A DNA stretch of 7,046 nt from Sediminispirochaeta sp. (GTDB lineage Bacteria; Spirochaetota; Spirochaetia; DSM-16054; Sediminispirochaetaceae), in the NCBI GenBank assembly GCA_011046055.1, contig DSBN01000390.1:1-7046 (forward strand), in the 5' to 3' direction. The stretch's first letter is position 1. Every line of letters begins with the position of its first letter. The notes below the pieces were generated by a model. That model was not told the origin of the DNA and did not search any database. It worked only from the letters and a program-made list of their open reading frames with translations. The position numbers and the translations under genes are program-made. Positions 1 through 5,321 of the stretch are shown here, in pieces.

Positions 1-70
1 AATTATTGCTATGCAAATGAAGCAAATTCTCAATTTGGAAGTCATTAGACTTCCAAATTGAGAATTGCTC
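1..70 (+). repeat. Partial copy (right half) of a palindromic MITE-like element
   Basis: This stretch matches 2964-3033 at 68 of 70 positions; the differences are at positions 4 and 45. It contains a long inverted repeat: the left arm at 21-43 and the right arm at 48-69 pair with one bulged A, around the loop ATTA. A shorter inverted pair (TTGCT at 6-10, AGCAA at 21-25) precedes it. The match runs to the left edge of the window, so the left half of the element probably lies outside. No protein-coding potential is visible. The match is read directly from sequence; calling it a mobile element rests on the better-defined copy at 2894-3033. Confidence 0.85.
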
Positions 71-87
71 TACTCAAGTAGTGTTTA

Positions 88-117
88 TTGACACGTGCTG
101 CGATTTTATTTTACCAT
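88..117 (+). promoter_or_regulatory. Putative sigma-70 promoter of ppdK
   Basis: A perfect -35 hexamer TTGACA lies at 88-93. With an 18-bp spacer the best -10 is TACCAT at 112-117, which matches four of six consensus bases. A competing pair is TTACCA at 111-116 with GATAAT at 133-138 (16-bp spacer). Either would give a 5' leader of roughly 25 to 50 nt before the ribosome binding site. The -35 starts 18 bp after the end of the palindromic element. The exact -10 is uncertain. Confidence 0.4.
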
Positions 118-153
118 CGGACAGTGAGATATGATAATTTATATGTTTTATGT

Positions 154-159
154 GGAGGT
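154..159 (+). promoter_or_regulatory. Ribosome binding site of ppdK
   Basis: GGAGGT lies 11 nt upstream of the ATG at 171. It is a strong Shine-Dalgarno sequence at a slightly long spacing and supports that ATG as the start. Confidence 0.7.
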
Positions 160-170
160 AAGAGAAAGGT

Positions 171-2849
171 ATGGGAAAGAAATTAGTCTATTTTTTCGGT
201 GATGGGAAGGCCGAAGGTAACGCGGGAATGAAAGATATCTTGGGGGGAAAGGGAGCCAATCTCGCCGAGATGACCAACCTGGGCGTTCCGGTACCTCCAG
301 GGTTCTCCATATCCGCGGAAGTGTGCAAGATCTACTACGAAAAGAACAAACAGTATCCCGAGGGTTTGGAAGAGGAGATCGACGCCAATCTAAAAAAGCT
401 CGAGGATATGATGGGCAAGCGGCTCGGCGACGCCGACGACCCTCTCCTGGTCTCGGTTCGATCGGGGGCTGCTATCTCCATGCCCGGTATGATGGATACT
501 ATTTTGAACCTCGGAATGAACGACAAGGCGGTGGAGGGTTTGTCCCGAAAGACCGGCAATGAGCGTTTCGCCTGGGACGCCTATCGTCGGTTCATCCAGA
601 TGTTTTCCGATGTGGCTATGGGCTTGGACCTGCAGCTTTTTGAAGGCGAGTTGGAGAAAGCCAAGGAAGCCAAGGGGGTCGAGTTGGACACCGATCTGGA
701 CACCGATGACCTGGCCAAACTGGTGGAGACCTACAAAAGGGTCTACAAGGAGAACCAGGGCGAGGAGTTCCCCCAGGATCCAAAGGACCAGTTGTACAAG
801 GCCATCGGCGCAGTCTTCGGCAGTTGGATGAACGAGAAGGCGATCAAGTACCGCAAGATCAACAATATCACCGGTATTCTGGGAACCGCGGTAAACGTAC
901 AGTCCATGGTTTTCGGCAACTTCGGAGAGAACTCTGGTACCGGAGTGGCCTTCACCCGTGACCCCTCTACCGGTGAGAAGGTCTTCTTCGGTGAGTTCTT
1001 GGAGAATGCCCAGGGAGAAGACGTAGTCGCCGGTATTCGAACTCCGAAAAACCTTTCAGCTCTCAAGGAGATCAACCCGAAAATATACGATCAGCTGGTC
1101 GGCCTGAAGGACAAGCTGGAGAAGCACTATCGGGATATGCAGGATATAGAGTTCACCATACAGCAGGGAAATCTCTTCCTGTTGCAGACCCGAAACGGCA
1201 AGCGAACCGGGGCGGCGGCGCTCAAGGTGGCTGTCGACATGGTCGAGGAAGGAATGATCAGCGAGGAAGAGGCGGTCGGCCGAGTGACCCCGCAGCAATT
1301 GGACCAGCTCTTTCACCCCTGGATCGACCCGAGCACCAAGGGATCCCTTGCTGTTCTGGCCAAAGGACTCAACGCCTCGCCGGGCGCGGCTACCGGGCAG
1401 ATTGTTTTCACCGCGGATGAAGCCGAAGAGTGGGCCAAGAAGGGAAAGAAGGTACTCCTGGTCAGAATAGAGACCAGCCCCGAGGATATAGGCGGAATGC
1501 ACGTCGCCGAAGGTATTCTCACCTCCACCGGTGGCATGACCAGCCACGCGGCGGTAGTAGCCCGGGGAATGGGTAAACCCTGTGTCGCCGGCTGTAAGGC
1601 GGCGGTTGTCAAGCCGGGCAAGCTGGAAATCGAAGGCAAGAGCTACAAAGAGGGCGAGTGGCTGACCATCGACGGTACTACCGGTGAGGTCTTCGAAGGT
1701 CAGGTGCCTCTGGTGAACCCCAAGATCACCGACGACTTGGCTAAATTCCTGGCTTGGGCCGATCAGATCCGAAACAAGGCCGATCGTGAGGGGGTCAAGG
1801 AGAAGGGATTCGGTGTTCGAACCAACGCGGACACGCCCAACGACGCGCTGCAGGCGAGAAAGTTCGGCGCCGAAGGTATCGGGCTGTGTCGAACCGAGCA
1901 CATGTTCTTCGGCGAAGGCAAGCTGGAAATCTTTCAAGAGATGATTGTGGCCGAGAGCAAAGAGGTGCGCATGAAGGCCTTGGACAAACTCCTTCCGCTG
2001 CAGACCAAGGATTTCGAAGGCATTTTCGAGGCGATGGACGGTTACCCCGTTACTATACGTCTTCTCGATCCGCCACTCCACGAGTTTGTTCCGAAAACCG
2101 ACGCGGACGTGAAAGCTCTGGCCAAAAAGAGCGGTCTGAAGCCCGAAAAAATCAAAGAGAAGGCCGAAGAGCTGCAAGAGATGAACCCCATGTTGGGACA
2201 TCGAGGCTGTCGTCTTGGTATTACCTACCCGGAGATCTACGACATGCAGGTAGAGGCGATCATGAACGCCGCCTGTGACGTGAGCAAAAAGGGCATCAAG
2301 GTTATCCCGGAGATCATGATTCCGTTGGTGGGAACCAAGGCCGAACTGGAGATTCTGCGGGAGAACGCCGAGAAGATCGTCAAGGATGTGCTCGGCAAGA
2401 AGGGCAGCGACCTGGAGTACAAGATCGGTACCATGATCGAGATCCCCCGCGCCGCACTCACCGCCAACGAGGTGGCCGAAGTGGCGGATTTCTTCTCCTT
2501 TGGAACCAACGACCTGACCCAGATGACCTTCGGTTATTCCCGTGACGACATCGGAAGCTTTGTCGGTCAGTATTTGGATATGAACATTCTGCCGGAAGAC
2601 CCCTTCCAGAGTTTGGATCAGAACGGAGTCGGACAGCTGGTATCGATGGCCGTTGAAAAGGGACGGAGCAGCAAAAAAGAGCTCAAAATGGGTATCTGCG
2701 GCGAACACGGCGGCGATCCCGCCTCGATCGAGTTCTGTTATCGCAACGGGCTCAACTACGTCTCCTGTTCTCCCTTCCGCGTCCCCATTGCCAGGCTGGC
2801 GGCGGCTCAGTCGGTGGCGGAAGACCTGAAAGCAAAAAAAATAGCCTGA
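171..2849 (+). CDS. ppdK: Pyruvate, phosphate dikinase
   Basis: This 892-residue enzyme interconverts pyruvate + ATP + Pi and PEP + AMP + PPi in the cytoplasm; the length is typical of bacterial PPDK. The N-terminal ATP-grasp/nucleotide-binding region shows GGKGANLAEM (25-34) and SVRSGAAISMPGMMDT (95-110). The central phosphohistidine domain carries GGMTSHAAVVARGMGKPC (454-471), with the swivelling catalytic His at H459. The C-terminal PEP/pyruvate TIM barrel shows GLCRTEHMFF (571-580), R630, MIEIPRAAL (755-763), FGTNDLTQ (777-784) and GICGEHGGDP (841-850), with the catalytic Cys at C843. All key residues are present, so the enzyme should be active. The start is supported by GGAGGT upstream. 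It appears monocistronic: it has its own promoter, and a terminator stem-loop follows. In anaerobes PPDK can run toward pyruvate and ATP as part of PPi-linked glycolysis, or toward PEP for gluconeogenesis; the sequence does not say which applies here. Confidence 0.98.
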   Translation: MGKKLVYFFGDGKAEGNAGMKDILGGKGANLAEMTNLGVPVPPGFSISAEVCKIYYEKNKQYPEGLEEEIDANLKKLEDMMGKRLGDADDPLLVSVRSGAAISMPGMMDTILNLGMNDKAVEGLSRKTGNERFAWDAYRRFIQMFSDVAMGLDLQLFEGELEKAKEAKGVELDTDLDTDDLAKLVETYKRVYKENQGEEFPQDPKDQLYKAIGAVFGSWMNEKAIKYRKINNITGILGTAVNVQSMVFGNFGENSGTGVAFTRDPSTGEKVFFGEFLENAQGEDVVAGIRTPKNLSALKEINPKIYDQLVGLKDKLEKHYRDMQDIEFTIQQGNLFLLQTRNGKRTGAAALKVAVDMVEEGMISEEEAVGRVTPQQLDQLFHPWIDPSTKGSLAVLAKGLNASPGAATGQIVFTADEAEEWAKKGKKVLLVRIETSPEDIGGMHVAEGILTSTGGMTSHAAVVARGMGKPCVAGCKAAVVKPGKLEIEGKSYKEGEWLTIDGTTGEVFEGQVPLVNPKITDDLAKFLAWADQIRNKADREGVKEKGFGVRTNADTPNDALQARKFGAEGIGLCRTEHMFFGEGKLEIFQEMIVAESKEVRMKALDKLLPLQTKDFEGIFEAMDGYPVTIRLLDPPLHEFVPKTDADVKALAKKSGLKPEKIKEKAEELQEMNPMLGHRGCRLGITYPEIYDMQVEAIMNAACDVSKKGIKVIPEIMIPLVGTKAELEILRENAEKIVKDVLGKKGSDLEYKIGTMIEIPRAALTANEVAEVADFFSFGTNDLTQMTFGYSRDDIGSFVGQYLDMNILPEDPFQSLDQNGVGQLVSMAVEKGRSSKKELKMGICGEHGGDPASIEFCYRNGLNYVSCSPFRVPIARLAAAQSVAEDLKAKKIA

Positions 2850-2870
2850 TAAATCAAGGATATCGAACAA

Positions 2871-2893
2871 GGGGAAAGGCTGAAGCCTTTCCC
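2871..2893 (+). terminator. ppdK terminator stem-loop, separated from its T-tract
   Basis: GGGAAAGGC at 2872-2880 pairs perfectly with GCCTTTCCC at 2885-2893 around a TGAA loop, 22 bp after the ppdK stop. No T-tract follows; the next base starts the 140-bp element at 2894. The missing parts, the tenth stem base C3044 and the T-run at 3045-3049, lie on the far side of that element. Joining 2893 to 3044 gives a 10-bp stem followed by five Ts. The stem is seen directly; that it was once a working intrinsic terminator is inference. Confidence 0.75.
2884..2893 (+). repeat. Left copy of a 10-bp direct repeat (target-site duplication)
   Basis: AGCCTTTCCC occurs here and again at 3034-3043, exactly abutting the two ends of the 140-bp element. 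The flanking bases on both sides differ (A2883 versus C3033, A2894 versus C3044), so the duplication is exactly 10 bp. This is the expected scar of a transposase-mediated insertion. Confidence 0.75.
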
Positions 2894-2943
2894 AGCAATT
2901 CTCATTTTGGAAAGTGCACTTGCACTTTCCAAAATGAGAATGC
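2894..2943 (+). repeat. Left hairpin of the MITE-like element
   Basis: A 21-bp perfect arm at 2898-2918 pairs with 2921-2941 around a two-base centre (CT), and a GC pair continues the stem beyond a bulged A2897. It would form a very stable cruciform or RNA stem. Its outer arm sequence is shared with the right hairpin, but its tip (AAAGTGCA) is different, so the two hairpins are related but not copies of each other. Confidence 0.85.
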
Positions 2944-2983
2944 CTCCAACAGTTAGAAACACAAATCATTGCTATGCAAATGA

Positions 2984-3032
2984 AGCAAATTCTCAATTTG
3001 GAAGTCAATAGACTTCCAAATTGAGAATTGCT
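2984..3032 (+). repeat. Right hairpin of the MITE-like element
   Basis: The arm at 2984-3006 pairs with 3011-3032 around the loop AATA, with one bulged A near the base. It is the counterpart of the hairpin at 21-69 and differs from it by one loop base. Transcription past ppdK would place this stem 12 nt before a T-run (3045-3049), too far for a standard intrinsic terminator. Confidence 0.85.
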
Positions 3033-3033
3033 C

Positions 3034-3049
3034 AGCCTTTCCCCTTTTT
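3034..3049 (+). repeat. Right 10-bp direct repeat and stranded terminator T-tract
   Basis: AGCCTTTCCC at 3034-3043 is the second copy of the flanking repeat. It is followed by C3044 and five Ts (3045-3049), the piece that would complete the terminator stem-loop at 2871-2893. The -35 of the next gene begins two bases later. Confidence 0.7.
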
Positions 3050-3050
3050 A

Positions 3051-3079
3051 TTGAAATATTGGGAATAATAGACTAAAAT
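3051..3079 (+). promoter_or_regulatory. Sigma-70-type promoter of the cyclic-nucleotide-binding protein operon
   Basis: TTGAAA at 3051-3056 (5/6 consensus), an ideal 17-bp spacer, and TAAAAT at 3074-3079 (5/6). The predicted start near 3086 leaves a leader of about 33 nt that contains the AGGAG ribosome binding site. This is the clearest promoter in the window. Confidence 0.7.
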
Positions 3080-3105
3080 TCGTCGAACATCAAAAAACTT
3101 CTCGA

Positions 3106-3110
3106 AGGAG
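3106..3110 (+). promoter_or_regulatory. Ribosome binding site of the cyclic-nucleotide-binding protein
   Basis: AGGAG (within GAAGGAG) sits 8 nt before the ATG at 3119. This optimal spacing fixes the start codon. Confidence 0.8.
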
Positions 3111-3118
3111 TCCGTCCG

Positions 3119-3640
3119 ATGTACACCGATAACAATCCGGAAAAGTACCGTGAAAAAATCAATACCATCATTCTGTTCAAATTTCTGTCAGCCCGAGAGA
3201 TCGAAGATCTCTTGGCCATGTGTGAAGTACAGGTTTTCGAACCGGAAGAGACCATCGTCAATCAAGGAGACGTGGAGCAGGCCTTTTATGCAATAATTGA
3301 GGGCAATGTCGAGGTTGACGTGGATGAAAAACGGAGAAAGAACGTGTATATCTGTACCATTGGTGCGGGAGAGGTTTTCGGCGAGGCGGGGATGTTCATG
3401 AAGGTCCAGCGAACCGCCAACGTGAAGAGCCTCGACAATTCGGTGATGTTGAAAATGACCAGAGAGAAGTTTATCCAGTTCATAAAAAAATACCCCGCTA
3501 CGGGCAACAAAATTTTAATGGTCATTGTATACAGCCTGCTCAAAAAGCTTCGTGAGGCCAATCAGGAGCTGGCGTACGAACGGAAGTTTGACATCAGCCA
3601 AGACGACGTCGATTCGATAGTCTCAGACTTCATCGGCTAA
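3119..3640 (+). CDS. Cyclic-nucleotide-binding domain protein without a DNA-binding domain
   Basis: This 173-residue cytoplasmic protein is essentially one cNMP-binding beta-roll. Residues 20-80 include the conserved turn EETIVNQGD (43-51) and AFYAIIEGNVEV (55-66). The phosphate-binding cassette is at 84-101: FGEAG, then QRTA. It keeps the ligand-contacting Glu (E89) and Arg (R98), so binding of cAMP, cGMP or a similar nucleotide is plausible. After the domain there is only a helix (about 129-155) and a short acidic tail with DISQDDVDSIVSDF. There is no helix-turn-helix, kinase or channel region, so it is not a Crp/Fnr-type regulator. It would act through a partner, or as a nucleotide sensor or buffer. 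It is the first gene of its transcript and ends 2 bp before the next start. The family is clear; the role is unknown. Confidence 0.9.
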   Translation: MYTDNNPEKYREKINTIILFKFLSAREIEDLLAMCEVQVFEPEETIVNQGDVEQAFYAIIEGNVEVDVDEKRRKNVYICTIGAGEVFGEAGMFMKVQRTANVKSLDNSVMLKMTREKFIQFIKKYPATGNKILMVIVYSLLKKLREANQELAYERKFDISQDDVDSIVSDFIG

Positions 3641-3642
3641 GT

Positions 3643-5253
3643 ATGCCGGGGGGCAGGAGTCGAGGGGCGCTCTCCGTTATTTTTCTCTTTTTCGTCCTGA
3701 CGGGGCTCTGGGGCCTGGATCCGCAGTGGAAACAACCGACCGGGGGAAGGGTCATCGCATTGGCTCAGGCGCGTAGGTATCCATGGGTCTATGCTCTGGC
3801 GGAGGATAGACGGATCCATGCAAACCGTGTTGACGGACGTTCTATCTGGAAGAGCGCTATTTTCCCAGAACGTATGCAAGCGAGTATGGTTCGGGGACCG
3901 GATGAGAGTCTGTATGTGCACTCGGCGTCAGGAGTACTCTATGCGGTGAATCCCGCCGGGCGGATCGTTTGGGAGGTGGAAAGTTCGGGGCAAATAAACC
4001 ATGGTCCCGTGGTCTCTCCAACGGGGGTGATATACTATGTCAATAGTGATTCCAAGCTAATAGTTAGAAACCACGTAGGCCGACTACTCTGGCAGCAGGC
4101 GTACGATAAGTCCATCATCGGTCTTTTTGCCGCCAATAGGGACGAGCCATTGATGTTCAGACTGCGGCTGCTTTTCGATGATGGAGATCTGATTACTTTG
4201 GACTCTTCCGGCAGGAAGCTATACAGCATGAGGCTCGACCTGCCACCAGCCGCAAAAGAAGGACCAGTGTTTCTCTGCATAGCTGATTCGGGAATGCTGG
4301 TAGGCCGCGAAAGACGGATGCGGAGCTATAACGAAGACGGGGCCCCTATCTCTACTTATATCTTCGATTCGCCGCTTTCCGGATTAGTGTACACCGCTGG
4401 TAGCTGTTTTATTCTGGATAAAAAGGGTCTTCTGATGGTCTACGATACGTTTCGGCAGCGAATGCTGGATACTTCTTGGCCTCTGGTCAAGCCGGCAGCT
4501 GAGCCGATTCTGAATGAGAAGAACAGCTTCTTTGTCGGTGGAAGCGATTGGGTGGTCTACAGCTTCCAGCTTCCTGAGTCTCTCGTATGGTCAAACCGCG
4601 GCAAAGGCCTATCCCCTCAGAGTAAAAAAAAGAGTCAATCTACAAAAGAACCGCCGCAAGAGGACGCTGGTGAGATTATCACCGCCGAATTGATATCCCA
4701 GGCCGGCAGGGACGATTTGATCATGGTCTTAGAGCGTACTATCACTGAATTACGGAAGAAAAACGAAGGGCTTAGCTACGAGCGGGGGATAAAAACGCTA
4801 GAGCTTTTGGCGGGCGTAGGGGTCTTGAACCCGCGTCGCGAGGGACGACGCTTGATCAACGACTATCCGGAGATTAGACGTCGAGCGGTTGATCTTTTGG
4901 GTCTATATGGAGACCTGCACAGCATCGATTTCCTGACTCGGTTGGCTCGGTACGAATGGGATAGTCGAGTACAGACATCAGTTATTCAGGCGCTGGGGAA
5001 TCTCAGAAGCGACCCCGACGGGAATCTCGCCAGAGAACTTCTATCGCTTACAAAAAAACGGGTCTTTGATATCGAGGAGAATCCCGCTCTTTCACCTGTT
5101 TTGATATCTAGTATCGATAGAATCAGCCGGTATTCGGGGGTAGTTCGCTCCACGGCGGCGGAACTACTGAAGGAGATTTACTACTCTGGCGTGTCACGGG
5201 ACTTGAGACTCCAGGCAATTGAGACACTGCGATCCTTCAATCAAAGGAAATAA
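3643..5253 (+). CDS. Exported PQQ-like beta-propeller protein with C-terminal HEAT-like repeats
   Basis: This is a 536-residue protein. Residues 1-24 form a signal peptide: basic start (GGRSR), hydrophobic stretch SVIFLFFVLTGLWG, probable cleavage around residue 24-25. From about 50 to 318 there are about seven weakly conserved PQQ/WD-type blades. Each has a hydrophobic strand, a D/N-x-x-G-R type turn and an aromatic strand: GRSIW (65-69), GVLYAVNPAGRIVW (97-110), GRLLW (146-150), DLITLDSSGRKLY (182-194), RSYNEDGA (227-234), LLMVYDTF (263-270) and DWVVYSF (302-308). A Lys/Gln/Ser-rich linker (322-342) leads to a helical region (about 345-536) with HEAT-like repeats, for example 409-433 and 440-468. 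Neither domain shows catalytic residues; a binding or scaffold role in the periplasm or envelope is inferred. The start lies 2 bp after the upstream stop with no clear Shine-Dalgarno, so translational coupling is likely. I do not recognise a named gene. Confidence 0.85.
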   Translation: MPGGRSRGALSVIFLFFVLTGLWGLDPQWKQPTGGRVIALAQARRYPWVYALAEDRRIHANRVDGRSIWKSAIFPERMQASMVRGPDESLYVHSASGVLYAVNPAGRIVWEVESSGQINHGPVVSPTGVIYYVNSDSKLIVRNHVGRLLWQQAYDKSIIGLFAANRDEPLMFRLRLLFDDGDLITLDSSGRKLYSMRLDLPPAAKEGPVFLCIADSGMLVGRERRMRSYNEDGAPISTYIFDSPLSGLVYTAGSCFILDKKGLLMVYDTFRQRMLDTSWPLVKPAAEPILNEKNSFFVGGSDWVVYSFQLPESLVWSNRGKGLSPQSKKKSQSTKEPPQEDAGEIITAELISQAGRDDLIMVLERTITELRKKNEGLSYERGIKTLELLAGVGVLNPRREGRRLINDYPEIRRRAVDLLGLYGDLHSIDFLTRLARYEWDSRVQTSVIQALGNLRSDPDGNLARELLSLTKKRVFDIEENPALSPVLISSIDRISRYSGVVRSTAAELLKEIYYSGVSRDLRLQAIETLRSFNQRK

Positions 5254-5286
5254 GATAACAGCTCTCCGTCGTCCGTAGAAAATGTA

Positions 5287-5314
5287 CTGTCATCCGTATA
5301 TTTTATGTTATAAT
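5287..5314 (+). promoter_or_regulatory. Extended -10 promoter overlapping the P83/100 start region
   Basis: A perfect TATAAT at 5309-5314 is preceded by TG at 5306-5307, giving an extended -10. CTGTCA at 5287-5292 (four of six consensus bases) is a -35 candidate with a 16-bp spacer. The -10 overlaps the first in-frame ATG (5313), and the expected start of transcription is around 5321-5322, exactly at the ATG at 5322. The surrounding gap (5254-5321) shows no Shine-Dalgarno and no obvious terminator. Confidence 0.6.
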
Positions 5315-5321
5315 GATGATT

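Larger units (their letters stand above)
2894..3033 (+). mobile_element. 140-bp MITE-like non-autonomous element
   Basis: The left end (from 2894) reads AGCAATTCTCATTTTGGAA. The reverse complement of the right end (from 3032) reads AGCAATTCTCAATTTGGAA. These are 19-bp terminal inverted repeats with one mismatch, and a 10-bp direct repeat flanks the element. The interior is two back-to-back hairpins joined by a short AT-rich spacer (2944-2983), with no credible ORF. Its right half is 97 percent identical to positions 1-70. TIRs, a target duplication, small size and multiple copies fit a MITE mobilised in trans by a DDE transposase. The 10-bp duplication is in the range known for IS4-type elements, but no parent element can be identified here. 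An alternative is a REP-like palindromic repeat, which would not normally produce a target duplication. C3033 is counted as element because C70 follows copy 1 as well. Confidence 0.75.

Noticed and set aside
70..81. Short palindrome CTACT-CA-AGTAG, considered as a remnant terminator of an upstream gene
   Set aside because: Only 5-bp arms with a two-base loop, followed by a poor T-run. It is more useful as the predicted duplicated target of the first element copy, which cannot be tested inside this window.
92..97. CACGTG palindrome near the ppdK promoter as an operator
   Set aside because: A six-base palindrome is expected often by chance and has no second site or known regulator to support it.
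118..170. Riboswitch or leader-peptide attenuator ahead of ppdK
   Set aside because: The leader is short and AT-rich, with no stable alternative hairpins, T-run or leader ORF.
2944..2983. Spacer of the element containing CAACAGTTAG, considered as an integron attC-like site
   Set aside because: The core sites do not fit the attC consensus, there is no integrase or cassette gene, and the element has TIRs and a target duplication instead.
1056..3008. 650-codon open frame on the minus strand opposite ppdK
   Set aside because: It mirrors the strongly biased codons of an unmistakable ppdK gene, starts with TTG inside the palindromic element, and its translation shows no recognisable domain. It is a shadow frame.
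3119..3640. Annotation of the cNMP-binding gene as a Crp/Fnr transcription factor
   Set aside because: The residues after the beta-roll form one helix and a short tail. There is no helix-turn-helix and no room for one.
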